A stretch of DNA of 64,000 nucleotides from Alphaproteobacteria bacterium (lineage in GTDB: Bacteria; Pseudomonadota; Alphaproteobacteria; RF32; CAG-239). The stretch is taken from the NCBI GenBank assembly GCA_017501665.1, contig JAFVWM010000032.1:62001-126000 (forward strand), in the 5' to 3' direction. Of this stretch, positions 6,808-15,835 are shown in pieces (the stretch's first letter is position 1; each line of letters opens with the position of its first letter). The position numbers and the translations under genes were made by a program. The notes beneath the pieces are model-generated. The model did no database searches and was not told where the DNA came from. It was given only the letters and a program-made list of their open reading frames with translations.

Positions 6808-7818
6808 ATGAATAATTATTGTGTCTCTTATCAAGTTCCGAAAATTTTACTTGGACGAGAAAGTGAAATTGTGAATCTTTATCAGAGTGATAAAACTTTT
6901 TCAGAAATAGCAAAAATACTAAACGTAGGAGAAAGCTCTTTAACGAAAGCTGTTAAGGTTTTGGGATTAAAGAGAACCGCTCGTTATAAGAAAAAAGGAT
7001 ATAACAAAAAAAAGATAGAAACGTTAGAACGTTTGGGATTGTCCCACATGGACATTGCAAAAAAGCTAGGTGTTCATATAACGACTTTAAAAAGAATTTA
7101 TAACCATTTCGGAAAAGATTTTTCAACACCGGAAAATCCGATGAGAACACAAAAACGGGTTCAAAGCCGTCGTTTTAATCAATTAAACGGAACGTTTCCT
7201 AATTGTCCGAATAAAACAAATATATTAGAAAAATATGCTGATGCAATAACCGAGTTATTAAACAAAGGTGTTTCTAAGACTGAAATTGCCCATCGGTATA
7301 ACGTTTGTGTGAAAACTGTTTTTAATTTTATCTATTTAATGCAATTAAATTCGCCGGTTGTTAAAAAATGTGATAATGTCATCCGATTAAAACAGGCTTT
7401 TGAAGAAGGCAATTCACTCAAACAAATTGCCGTAGATTTAAATTGTTCTGAAAAATCAGTATCAAATAAGATAAAAGACCTAAACTGGAAACGTCCACGG
7501 AATTCCGTTCAAAAGGAAAGTCCTTTAAATAATCAGGAAGATTTAATTAAAGAGTTATACGCCCAAGGGCTATCCGGCTCTGAAATAGCCAAACAAGTGC
7601 ATGCACACCCTGTTTCAGTTTATAATAAAATTAGAAAAATGAAGTTAACTCGTCCTAAAAAATGGGCTGAATACCGTTCAAAATTTAGTGCCTATGATAA
7701 TGAATTATTAAAGTTCTATCGATCAGGATTTACCTATAAACAAATTGGCGAGAAATTTAATATTCCCCTAACAACAGTTGCTTATCGCATTAAAAAATTG
7801 GAGGTATCAAATGCCTAA
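6808..7818 (+). CDS. Six-repeat helix-turn-helix protein, paralogue A
   Basis: 336 residues, family not recognised. It is built from about six Hin-like helix-turn-helix units at roughly 17-54, 66-101, 142-180, 192-229, 243-282 and 297-333, each with the pattern G-x-S/T-x-x-x-I-A-x-x-x-x-V...L-x-x-x-I. A basic linker (about 103-140) separates units 2 and 3. Unit 1 starts LLGRESEIVNLY, like the ILDGKENKILEL start of the invertase DNA-binding domain. No enzymatic domain is seen. It is probably a sequence-specific DNA-binding regulator of the locus. Start has GAGGGG 9 bases upstream. It overlaps the glycosyltransferase gene by 8 bp. Confidence 0.7.
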   Translation: MNNYCVSYQVPKILLGRESEIVNLYQSDKTFSEIAKILNVGESSLTKAVKVLGLKRTARYKKKGYNKKKIETLERLGLSHMDIAKKLGVHITTLKRIYNHFGKDFSTPENPMRTQKRVQSRRFNQLNGTFPNCPNKTNILEKYADAITELLNKGVSKTEIAHRYNVCVKTVFNFIYLMQLNSPVVKKCDNVIRLKQAFEEGNSLKQIAVDLNCSEKSVSNKIKDLNWKRPRNSVQKESPLNNQEDLIKELYAQGLSGSEIAKQVHAHPVSVYNKIRKMKLTRPKKWAEYRSKFSAYDNELLKFYRSGFTYKQIGEKFNIPLTTVAYRIKKLEVSNA

Positions 7819-8668
7819 AGTATCAGTATTAATGCCTGTATATAAAACAAATGAAAAGTATTTAAGAGAAGCGATTGAGTCAATCCTAAGTCAGACTTTT
7901 GAAGATTTTGAATTTTTGATTTTGGATGATTGTCCTGAGGATGATAGAGAAGAAATCGTCAGATCATATAAAGATAAACGTATCAAATACTATAAGAATG
8001 AAAAAAATCTCGGGATTACACCATCTCGTAATAAGTTAATAGATCTGGCAAAAGGTGAATACTTGGCTGTTTTTGATCATGATGATGTATCTTTACCGGA
8101 AAGATTTCAGAAACAAGTTCAATACTTAGATGAGCATCAAGATGTTGGAGTTGTTTCATCAAATGTAAAAAGTTTGGTAAAAGGACGGATATCAGCAAAT
8201 CCGATTGATGATTATAATATAAAAATGGCCCTTATTCGGACATGTGCAATGAGCCATCCTGCTTCAATGATTAGAAAATCTGTTTTAATCAATAACAATA
8301 TTCGTTATGAGGAACGCTTTTCTCCGGCCGAAGATTATGCTTTATGGTGCAGACTTATTCCTTTTACAAATTTTTATAATATTCCGGATGTGCTGTTTCA
8401 TTATAGAGACCATGTTGAAAATACTTCTCATAAACAAGAAGAGAAAATGCAGCAAGCAACATTATCTATTTGGTCATTTGTAAAAGTTGAAAATCCAGCA
8501 TTACATGAAGAATTTTTGTTAAAAGCTAAGAGAACAAAAAGAACGAGACTTTTTGGCTTCATTCCTTTTTTAACCACGATTACTCAAGCAAACAGAACAA
8601 AAACATATTTATTTGAAAAAATCCTTTTGTTTACAACAAAGGAAGTAATAAAGCTGAAAGGGAAATAG
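7811..8668 (+). CDS. Family 2 glycosyltransferase
   Basis: 285 residues. Start at 7811 with GGAGG just upstream. GT-A fold features: SVLMPVYKTNEKYL at the start, ILDDC near 40-50, and the metal-binding DHDD (about residue 88). A second conserved EDYALWCRL block is near 175. It probably adds one sugar to a lipid-linked glycan at the inner face of the cytoplasmic membrane. Acceptor and sugar are not predictable. It overlaps the HTH gene before it and is followed by rmlA after 1 bp. Confidence 0.85.
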   Translation: MPKVSVLMPVYKTNEKYLREAIESILSQTFEDFEFLILDDCPEDDREEIVRSYKDKRIKYYKNEKNLGITPSRNKLIDLAKGEYLAVFDHDDVSLPERFQKQVQYLDEHQDVGVVSSNVKSLVKGRISANPIDDYNIKMALIRTCAMSHPASMIRKSVLINNNIRYEERFSPAEDYALWCRLIPFTNFYNIPDVLFHYRDHVENTSHKQEEKMQQATLSIWSFVKVENPALHEEFLLKAKRTKRTRLFGFIPFLTTITQANRTKTYLFEKILLFTTKEVIKLKGK

Positions 8669-8669
8669 T

Positions 8670-9557
8670 ATGAAAGGTATTATTTTAGCCGGTGGCAGTG
8701 GCACTAGACTTTATCCATTAACAAAGACAACATCAAAGCAGTTGTTGCCTGTATATGATAAACCGATGATTTATTATCCTCTATCAACATTGATGTTGTT
8801 TGGGATTAAGGATATTTTGATTATATCTACTCCGCAAGATACGCCAAATATTGAGAAGTTATTTGGAAACGGTCAAAAATTAGGATTAAACATTCAATAT
8901 GCCATTCAAAACGAACCCAAAGGTATTGCTCAGGCTTTTACCATTGGAGCGGATTTTGTAGGCAATGAAGATGTTTGCTTGATTTTGGGTGATAATATTT
9001 TTTATATGGGCGATCAATTCCATACTTTTAAGGAAGCTGTTAAAAATAATGAAGGTAAATGTGCCACTATATTCGCCTATCATGTTTCTGATCCTGAACG
9101 TTTTGGGGTGGTTGAGTTTGATAAGAATTTTAATGCTATTTCCATTGAAGAAAAACCTAAGCAACCAAAATCAAACTATGCTTCTGTAGGTTTATATTTT
9201 TATCCATCTGATGTGATTGAAAAAGCTCGTAATCTAAAGCCTTCTGCTCGTGGTGAGTTAGAAATCACAGATTTGAACAATCTTTATCTGCAAGAAAAGC
9301 GTATGTCGGTAGTGCCAATGCGTAGAGGTAATGCATGGCTTGATGCCGGAACGCCGGAAAGTTTGATGGAATCCGGTGCATTTGTTCAGATTATTGAAAA
9401 ACGCCAAGGATTAAAAATCGCCTGTATTGAAGAAATTGCCTACCGCAGAGGATTTATTAATGATGAACAAATGATGTCTTTAATAGATGAACTCAAAGAC
9501 GGCAATTACAAGACCTATTTGAAAAAAGTATATGAGGAGTACCATGAACTTTATTAA
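8670..9557 (+). CDS. rmlA: Glucose-1-phosphate thymidylyltransferase RmlA
   Basis: 295 residues, full length. The nucleotide-binding GGSGTRLYPLT motif is at the N-terminus and the family-specific SKQLLPVYDKPMIYYP follows. It makes dTDP-glucose from glucose 1-phosphate and dTTP, the first step to dTDP-L-rhamnose. It overlaps rmlC by 14 bp, and all four rml genes are present downstream, so the pathway is complete. Confidence 0.95.
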   Translation: MKGIILAGGSGTRLYPLTKTTSKQLLPVYDKPMIYYPLSTLMLFGIKDILIISTPQDTPNIEKLFGNGQKLGLNIQYAIQNEPKGIAQAFTIGADFVGNEDVCLILGDNIFYMGDQFHTFKEAVKNNEGKCATIFAYHVSDPERFGVVEFDKNFNAISIEEKPKQPKSNYASVGLYFYPSDVIEKARNLKPSARGELEITDLNNLYLQEKRMSVVPMRRGNAWLDAGTPESLMESGAFVQIIEKRQGLKIACIEEIAYRRGFINDEQMMSLIDELKDGNYKTYLKKVYEEYHELY

Positions 9558-10089
9558 AACAGAAATTGATGGTGTTTTCATAATAGAACCTAAGGTCTTT
9601 GAAGATGCCAGAGGGTATTTCTTTGAAAGTTATAATGAAGCTGAATTTATAAAAAACGGTATTTCCAATCGTTTCGTTCAGGATAATCAATCAAAATCAA
9701 GCTATGGTGTTATCAGAGGGTTGCATTGCCAACTTGGAAAACATTCTCAAGCTAAGTTGGTAAGAGTTCTCAAAGGTAAAGTTTTGGATGTGGCAGTTGA
9801 TATTCGCAAAGGATCCCCGACTTTTGGTAAGCATGTGGCAGTTGAATTATCAGCAGAAAATCAACGTCAGTTATTTATACCTAGAGACTTTTTGCACGGA
9901 TTTTCTGTTCTAAGCGAAGAAGCGATTTTTGCTTATAAATGCGATAATTTATATTGCAAGGAAGCAGAATTTGGCATTCGTTATGATGACCCTGAAATTG
10001 GCATTGATTGGAAAATACCAACTGACAAAGTCATCACTTCAGAAAAAGACCGTTTAGCGAACCGTTTGGAGGATATTCCAAATGAGTAA
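9544..10089 (+). CDS. rmlC: dTDP-4-dehydrorhamnose 3,5-epimerase RmlC
   Basis: 181 residues. Start at 9544, preceded by GAGGAG. It has the RmlC core: FFESYNEAEF, VIRGLHCQ with the catalytic His, KLVRVLKGKVLDVAVDIRKGSPTFG, and RDFLHGFSVLSE. It epimerises C3 and C5 of the dTDP-4-keto-6-deoxyglucose made by RmlB. It overlaps rmlD by 8 bp. Confidence 0.95.
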   Translation: MNFIKTEIDGVFIIEPKVFEDARGYFFESYNEAEFIKNGISNRFVQDNQSKSSYGVIRGLHCQLGKHSQAKLVRVLKGKVLDVAVDIRKGSPTFGKHVAVELSAENQRQLFIPRDFLHGFSVLSEEAIFAYKCDNLYCKEAEFGIRYDDPEIGIDWKIPTDKVITSEKDRLANRLEDIPNE

Positions 10090-10915
10090 TAAAATATTGG
10101 TTACAGGTGCTAACGGACAACTGGGAACAGAACTTAAAAAACTGCTTCCGGATGCTGTATTTACAGATGTAGCCGAATTAGACATTACAAATTTAGAGGC
10201 TGTGAAACATTTTGTAACCAATAATAACATTGAAACAATTATCAACTGTGCGGCTTATACTGCGGTTGATAAAGCCGAAGATGATGTTGAATTGGCACAA
10301 AAGATAAATGAAAACGGGCCTCGTAATTTGGCTTTATCTGGTGCTAAAATTATACATATTTCTACAGATTATGTTTTTGATGGGAAAAACTATCAACCGT
10401 ATTTACCGGAAGACACTGCAAATCCTGTTTCAGTTTATGGTCGTACCAAACGTGCCGGAGAATTAGCTGTATTAGAAAATGCTCAAATTGCAATTGTTAT
10501 TCGTACTGCATGGTTGTATTCAGCTCATGGCAATAATTTCGTAAAGACTATGCGTCGTTTGGGAGCTGAAAAAGAAAGTTTGAATGTTGTGGCTGATCAA
10601 ATTGGGAGTCCGACATTTGCTGGAGATTTAGCCCAAGCAATTGTCACAATTTTGCCTCAAATAGATGAAGCTAATAAAGGAATCTATCACTATACAAATG
10701 AAGGTGTTTGTTCTTGGTATGACTTTGCAACTGAGATTATGAACTTATCAGGAATGGGATGTAAGGTTAATCCTATACCGTCTTCAGCATATCCTACTAA
10801 GGCTAATCGTCCATTTTATAGTGTCTTAAACAAAGAAAAAATCAAAAGTGTATTCAATATTGAAATTCCTTATTGGAAGGAAAGTTTAAGAAAATTCTGT
10901 GAGGAGAATTATTAA
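10082..10915 (+). CDS. rmlD: dTDP-4-dehydrorhamnose reductase RmlD
   Basis: 277 residues, an extended short-chain reductase. VTGANGQLGTEL binds NAD(P)H, and the catalytic YxxxK is VYGRTKRAGE. A STDYVFDG motif is also present. It makes dTDP-L-rhamnose in the last step of the pathway. The HTH-repeat gene follows after 1 bp. Confidence 0.95.
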   Translation: MSNKILVTGANGQLGTELKKLLPDAVFTDVAELDITNLEAVKHFVTNNNIETIINCAAYTAVDKAEDDVELAQKINENGPRNLALSGAKIIHISTDYVFDGKNYQPYLPEDTANPVSVYGRTKRAGELAVLENAQIAIVIRTAWLYSAHGNNFVKTMRRLGAEKESLNVVADQIGSPTFAGDLAQAIVTILPQIDEANKGIYHYTNEGVCSWYDFATEIMNLSGMGCKVNPIPSSAYPTKANRPFYSVLNKEKIKSVFNIEIPYWKESLRKFCEENY

Positions 10916-10916
10916 A

Positions 10917-11984
10917 ATGAAATTAAAATTCCCCTCAAATTCTGTTGTAAAAAAATCGCAAGAAAATACTAGATATTTTCCTCGATTACTTGATGGTCGT
11001 GATGAGGAAGTAAAGAAATTATATAATTCGAATTTAACTATTCAAAAGATAGCACAAAAGCTAAATGTTAGCACAACTATTCTGTATGAAAAAATTGAGT
11101 CCATGGATCTTGAGCGAAGAGAACCTCGTTTTAGGGTAAAGAATTTAAATAAAAGAAAAATAATGGAATTACAGAAATTAGGTTTATCAAAAGTAGCAAT
11201 TGCAAAAAAATTAAAAGTAGGTCTAACAAAATTAAACAGAGCAATGTTGGAATTTAATTTAAGACAACAATTATCTGGTGACGAGTTGGAAAAATTTAAA
11301 CACAAGATTGTTAAAGGTCAAGAAGCTGCAAAACGTGGTGAAAAAACTCCATCTCGAAATAAAACAAACAAATTAGAGCCCTTTGCAGATGATATCCAAC
11401 AACTTTTATTAGATGGAATAACTAAAACAGCCATAGCTGAACGATATAATGTTTCAACTGGTACTATTTATAATCTTATTAAAATATGTGATCTTCATGC
11501 TCCTTTCATTAAAAAACTTGACCCTAAAGAAGATATTGTAAAAAAACTTTTTATGGCAGGCCTTAGTCATGAAGATATTGCTCAAAAATTGAATTGTTGT
11601 ACCCAATTGGTTGATAAAAAAATTAAGGAATTGGGCTTAAAACGTCCCCAAATACAAATTAAAAGCCCTATCAACGACAATATTGATCTCATTAAAAAAC
11701 TTCGTAATGAGGGTTATACAAATAGAGAAATTGCTAAACAACTTAATGTTCATCCTGTTTGGCTGGGCAAAAAGATAAAACAACTAGACCTTCCTCCTCC
11801 TGAAAAAAAGCAAGAACGTAATTCAGCAATGAAGGGCCATGATGAAGAACTAAAGCAGATGTATCAATCAGGGGTGTTGCTCAAAGATATTGGGGAACAT
11901 TTCGGCGTTAAATACAATACAGTCATTTATCGATTAACTAAATTAGGAATATATCAACCATATAAAAATAAAGGAGTAGCTTAA
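10917..11984 (+). CDS. Six-repeat helix-turn-helix protein, paralogue B
   Basis: 355 residues. Start at 10917, with GAGGAG 11 bases upstream; an upstream in-frame GTG at 10899 would overlap rmlD. It has the same layout as the 6808 protein: HTH units at about 28-65, 79-114, 155-192, 204-242, 255-292 and 308-344, with a basic linker between units 2 and 3. Unit 1 again starts LLDGRDEEVKKLY, like the invertase C-terminal domain. It interrupts an otherwise normal rmlA-C-D-B order, so it was inserted into, or kept inside, a biosynthetic operon. It is probably a DNA-binding regulator; no close family is recognised. Confidence 0.7.
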   Translation: MKLKFPSNSVVKKSQENTRYFPRLLDGRDEEVKKLYNSNLTIQKIAQKLNVSTTILYEKIESMDLERREPRFRVKNLNKRKIMELQKLGLSKVAIAKKLKVGLTKLNRAMLEFNLRQQLSGDELEKFKHKIVKGQEAAKRGEKTPSRNKTNKLEPFADDIQQLLLDGITKTAIAERYNVSTGTIYNLIKICDLHAPFIKKLDPKEDIVKKLFMAGLSHEDIAQKLNCCTQLVDKKIKELGLKRPQIQIKSPINDNIDLIKKLRNEGYTNREIAKQLNVHPVWLGKKIKQLDLPPPEKKQERNSAMKGHDEELKQMYQSGVLLKDIGEHFGVKYNTVIYRLTKLGIYQPYKNKGVA

Positions 11985-12988
11985 TGAAAACAATTCTTGT
12001 AACGGGTGGTGCAGGTTTTATTGGTTCGAATTTCGTTCCATATTTTACGGAAAAATATCCGGAATATAAAATCATTAATTTGGATAAGCTTACCTACGCA
12101 GGTAATCTTGACAATGTTAAGGAATGCATTGGCATGCCAAACTATGAGTTTGTTCAAGGCGATATTTGTGATACAATGTTTATTGAAGATTTATTTTCAA
12201 AATACGATATTAAGGGTGTTATTCATTTTGCTGCAGAAAGTCATGTTGACAACTCCATTTCTGGCCCTAGAGCATTCATAGAAACAAATATCTCCGGCAC
12301 ATTTAATCTTTTAGAAGCCGCTCGCAAGCATTGGTTTGATGCACCTTCTAAACCTAAAGCAGGTTATGAAAATTGTCGTTTCCATCATATTTCAACTGAT
12401 GAAGTATATGGAACGCTCGGTGATGATGGAATGTTTGAAGAAACAACTCCTTATGCTCCAAACTCTCCTTATTCTGCAAGTAAAGCAAGTTCAGATTTCT
12501 TAGTAAGGGCTTATCATCATACATTCGGTATGAATGTAACAACCTCAAATTGTTCCAATAACTATGGCCCCAAACAACACAAGGAAAAGTTAATACCCAA
12601 AATTATCAGTAATTGTTTGGCCGAAAAGCCATTACCTATTTATGGCCAAGGTTTAAACATTCGTGATTGGTTGTATGTGTTGGACCACTGTAAGGCTATT
12701 GATTTGATTTATCATACAGGAAAAGCCGGAGAAACATACAATGTTGGTGGCAGAAACGAACGTAATAACATAACGATTGTAAAAACAATTTGTGCAATTT
12801 TGGATGAAAAACGTCCACGTCATGATGGCAAAAAATATGAAGAATTAATTACTTATGTGCAAGATCGTGCTGGACATGATTTCCGCTATGCAATTGATGC
12901 TACAAAACTTGAAACAGAGCTCGGCTGGAAAGCTGATGAAAATTTCGATACAGGTATAATCAAAACAGTAGAGTGGTATTTAAGATGA
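11984..12988 (+). CDS. rmlB: dTDP-glucose 4,6-dehydratase RmlB
   Basis: 334 residues. VTGGAGFIGSNF binds NAD+, the active-site Thr-Asp-Glu is in HHISTDEVYG, and YxxxK is PYSASKASSDF. It converts dTDP-glucose to the 4-keto-6-deoxy sugar used by RmlC. Its start overlaps the stop of the HTH gene (TAATG). Confidence 0.96.
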   Translation: MKTILVTGGAGFIGSNFVPYFTEKYPEYKIINLDKLTYAGNLDNVKECIGMPNYEFVQGDICDTMFIEDLFSKYDIKGVIHFAAESHVDNSISGPRAFIETNISGTFNLLEAARKHWFDAPSKPKAGYENCRFHHISTDEVYGTLGDDGMFEETTPYAPNSPYSASKASSDFLVRAYHHTFGMNVTTSNCSNNYGPKQHKEKLIPKIISNCLAEKPLPIYGQGLNIRDWLYVLDHCKAIDLIYHTGKAGETYNVGGRNERNNITIVKTICAILDEKRPRHDGKKYEELITYVQDRAGHDFRYAIDATKLETELGWKADENFDTGIIKTVEWYLR

Positions 12989-13038
12989 ATAATTTTATCA
13001 CTCAACAATGTATGAAAAAAATATAGGAGATGAAATAT

Positions 13039-13290
13039 ATGAAAACTATTCTTATTCATAATGGAGCATCTAAGGTAGGTATAGAAAAAATCAGAGAATT
13101 GTTATCTGAAAATAATTATACAACAAATGAACTAAAAAATCGTATTTTATGTATTGATACTCCCGACAAGGTATGTAGTGTTCAAGAATTTCTAGGAATT
13201 GATGAATTTTCATTCCTAGCACAAGATGCAGAAAATCCTTTGGATATTAATGAACATATAGATCAAGTTATTATAGCAAAGGATTTTTAA
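13039..13290 (+). CDS. Small unknown protein in the polysaccharide locus
   Basis: 83 residues, not recognised. Start at 13039 fits TAGGAGA 8 bases upstream better than the ATG at 13030. The sequence is soluble and mixed alpha/beta (MKTILIHNGASKVGIEKI at the start), with no cysteines in metal-binding patterns except isolated ones. It abuts the next gene (1 bp overlap), so it is part of the operon. Confidence 0.5.
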   Translation: MKTILIHNGASKVGIEKIRELLSENNYTTNELKNRILCIDTPDKVCSVQEFLGIDEFSFLAQDAENPLDINEHIDQVIIAKDF

Positions 13291-14141
13291 TGAAGCCTAT
13301 TTTAGTTCACTTACATATATATTATCCTCATCTTTATAAAGAACTTAGAGAGTATGTTTCAAATATATCTCCGCATAAATTTGATCTTTTTGTAACTATG
13401 GTTGAAGAGCATTCGGATATTATATCGGATATTAAAGCAACATTTCCTAATGCTAAAATAGAGATTGTTGAAAATCGAGGTTATGATGTTGGACCTTTTA
13501 TTCATGTTTTAAATCAAGTTAATTTAGATGATTATTCGTATGTGGTAAAACTACATACTAAACGTGATATGGCAAAAGGATCTTTGTTACATTATTTTGA
13601 TGTATCTGGTTCTAAATGGCGTAACTATGCATTAGATTTTATATCTACTGCAAATAAATTCAAATATTGTATCCAAGAATTTGAAAAAAATAATAATCTT
13701 GGAATGGTTTCTAATTATCATTTAATTTGCAATAAGGAATTAGATGACAAAAATGCAAAAAAAGAAACAATACAATTATTAAAAAAACTTGGCTATCAAG
13801 CCGATGCTTATGGTTTTGTTGCAGGTACAATGTTTGTTGTAAGGGCTAAATTACTTAATCCTCTTCTACGGTTGCAATTAAATATAAAAGATTTTGATAT
13901 TCCTGATAAAAAACATTCATCCACTCTTGCTCATACGATAGAGCGTTTGCTGGGATGTTTAGTTTTAATCGAAAAACAAAAGATATTAGATGTTTTAACA
14001 CCAAAACAATATCTTATTCCAATTCAAAAATTATTACTGCGCTTAAAATTTTTTGCTTTTCGAAAAAAAATAAGCAGTCGAGGAATGATAACAATAAAAA
14101 TCTGCAAAATTCCAGTTTATAGGAGAAAAATCAATGACTAG
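13290..14141 (+). CDS. Rhamnan synthesis protein F (RgpF) family protein
   Basis: 283 residues. The conserved family blocks ENRGYDVGPFIHVL (about 62-75), YSYVVKLHTKRD (about 86-97) and AGTMFVVRAKLL near 185 are present. RgpF-family proteins take part in building rhamnose-rich glycans, in keeping with the rml genes. They are glycosyltransferase-like, but the exact reaction is rarely known. The C-terminal 60 residues are very basic. It overlaps the next gene by 8 bp. Confidence 0.75.
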   Translation: MKPILVHLHIYYPHLYKELREYVSNISPHKFDLFVTMVEEHSDIISDIKATFPNAKIEIVENRGYDVGPFIHVLNQVNLDDYSYVVKLHTKRDMAKGSLLHYFDVSGSKWRNYALDFISTANKFKYCIQEFEKNNNLGMVSNYHLICNKELDDKNAKKETIQLLKKLGYQADAYGFVAGTMFVVRAKLLNPLLRLQLNIKDFDIPDKKHSSTLAHTIERLLGCLVLIEKQKILDVLTPKQYLIPIQKLLLRLKFFAFRKKISSRGMITIKICKIPVYRRKIND

Positions 14142-15000
14142 GATTGTGGTTTTTGCCTCCTATGACAAAGATGGCATAGTTCATGATTATGTCTTAGGAT
14201 ATTTGAGATATCTTAAAGAAGTTGCAGATAAGATTATATTTATTGCTGATAATTATGCTGATGAGTATGAACAAAATAAGTTAAAAGAATTAGTTGATTA
14301 TGCTGAATTTTGTCCTCATGGAGAATATGATTTCGGATCATATAAAAGGGGATATTATTATGCTAAAAGTAATGGATGGTTAGACAGTGCAAACAAACTT
14401 ATTTTTTGTAATGATAGTTGTTTTTGTACTTCATCTTTAATTCCTGTTTTTGAAATCATGGAAAAAAGATCTTGTGATTTTTGGGGAATGACTAAATCTC
14501 ATGAAATTCAAGATCATCTGCAAAGTTATTTTTTGGTTTTTAATTCTAATGTATTTACCTCAAAAACTTTTATTGAGCATATAAATAATGTTACCCATAA
14601 AGATAATTTTATGGATGTTGTAAGATGTTATGAACTTCCATTTACATCTAAACTTAATGATGCATCATTTGTTAGTTCTGAATATATCCAATTCAATAAT
14701 AATATTAACCCAACTTTTTATCCTTATAAAACTTATAAAAAAGGTATGCCACTAATTAAAAAGAAAATTTTTTCTACGTTTGATTATGGCAAAGATTCCT
14801 TATGGTTAATATATGTGCTGCTACAAAAAAACAAACTATTTAAGAAGCATGTTGAAGAATGTTTTTCTGCAAATTCTTTCGCAATTTTAGGAAACATATA
14901 TAAAAGAAGATTACTCAACTTTATTTATCACAAAACAATCAGCCGCAATAAAATCAAAATAAAAATTTTTAATATAACAGTATTTAAAACAAGGAGATAG
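14134..15000 (+). CDS. RgpF-like glycan synthesis protein
   Basis: 288 residues. It has the RgpF pattern in another form: MTRIVVFASYDKDGIVHDYV at the start, GEYDFGSYKRGYYYA near 68, and KLIFCNDSCFC near 88, then a CDFWGMT block. These blocks recur in the two larger proteins downstream (15828 and 18375). It is probably a glycosyltransferase for a rhamnose-containing polymer. Confidence 0.65.
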   Translation: MTRIVVFASYDKDGIVHDYVLGYLRYLKEVADKIIFIADNYADEYEQNKLKELVDYAEFCPHGEYDFGSYKRGYYYAKSNGWLDSANKLIFCNDSCFCTSSLIPVFEIMEKRSCDFWGMTKSHEIQDHLQSYFLVFNSNVFTSKTFIEHINNVTHKDNFMDVVRCYELPFTSKLNDASFVSSEYIQFNNNINPTFYPYKTYKKGMPLIKKKIFSTFDYGKDSLWLIYVLLQKNKLFKKHVEECFSANSFAILGNIYKRRLLNFIYHKTISRNKIKIKIFNITVFKTRR

Positions 15001-15001
15001 C

Positions 15002-15835
15002 ATGAAAATTCTAATAACAGGTGCAAACGGATATATTGGTCAACATGTTGTTGATAAGGCTTTGCAAAAAAATCACGAAGTGGTTTGTGTTGATTTAATG
15101 CCTTTTTCCAATAATAAGATACAAAGTATTAAAATGAATTTTTTAGAAAAAGCAGGTGATCCTTCTCTCTATAATATTCTCGGATCTCCAGATGTGATCA
15201 TACATATGGCGTGGCAAGATGGATTTAATCATCAATCTGATGCTCATTTAAGAAATTTGCATTCTCATTATGCATTTATTAAAAATATGATAGATGCTGG
15301 TTGTAAATCTATATCAATTATGGGAACGATGCATGAAATCGGCTATCATGAAGGAAGTATTGATGAAAATACTCCTTGTAATCCTTTATCTTTATATGGG
15401 ATTGCTAAAAATGCTCTTAGACAATCTATTTTAACATATATTGAAAATAAAGATGTTTCATTAAAATGGTTGCGAGCATTTTATATTACAGGAGATGATA
15501 ATCGAAATAAATCTATTTTTGCGAAAATACTGCAAATGTCAAAAGAAGGGAAAACTTCTTTTCCTTTCACATCAGGGATAAACAAATATGATTTTATAGA
15601 TGTTAATTTATTAGCCGAACAGATTGTTAAGGCATCTACTCAAGTAAATATATCAGGAATTATTAATTGCTGCTCTGGAAATGCTGTCTCTTTAAAAGAT
15701 AAAGTGGAAGAATTTATTAAAACACACAACCTCAATATCACGCCTGAATACGGAGCATACCCTACACGAAAATATGATTCACCTGCTGTTTGGGGGGATG
15801 CAACAATAATAAAAGGAATAATGGATAATGAATAG
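15002..15835 (+). CDS. NAD-dependent epimerase/dehydratase, copy 1
   Basis: 277 residues, extended short-chain dehydrogenase. ITGANGYIGQHV binds the cofactor, and SLYGIAKNALRQ gives the catalytic YxxxK. Several blocks (MAWQDGFNHQSDAHLRNLHS, KNMIDAGCK, EYGAYPTRKYDS) recur in the 17498 protein. It probably modifies a nucleotide sugar, but the product is unknown. It overlaps the next gene by 8 bp. Confidence 0.8.
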   Translation: MKILITGANGYIGQHVVDKALQKNHEVVCVDLMPFSNNKIQSIKMNFLEKAGDPSLYNILGSPDVIIHMAWQDGFNHQSDAHLRNLHSHYAFIKNMIDAGCKSISIMGTMHEIGYHEGSIDENTPCNPLSLYGIAKNALRQSILTYIENKDVSLKWLRAFYITGDDNRNKSIFAKILQMSKEGKTSFPFTSGINKYDFIDVNLLAEQIVKASTQVNISGIINCCSGNAVSLKDKVEEFIKTHNLNITPEYGAYPTRKYDSPAVWGDATIIKGIMDNE

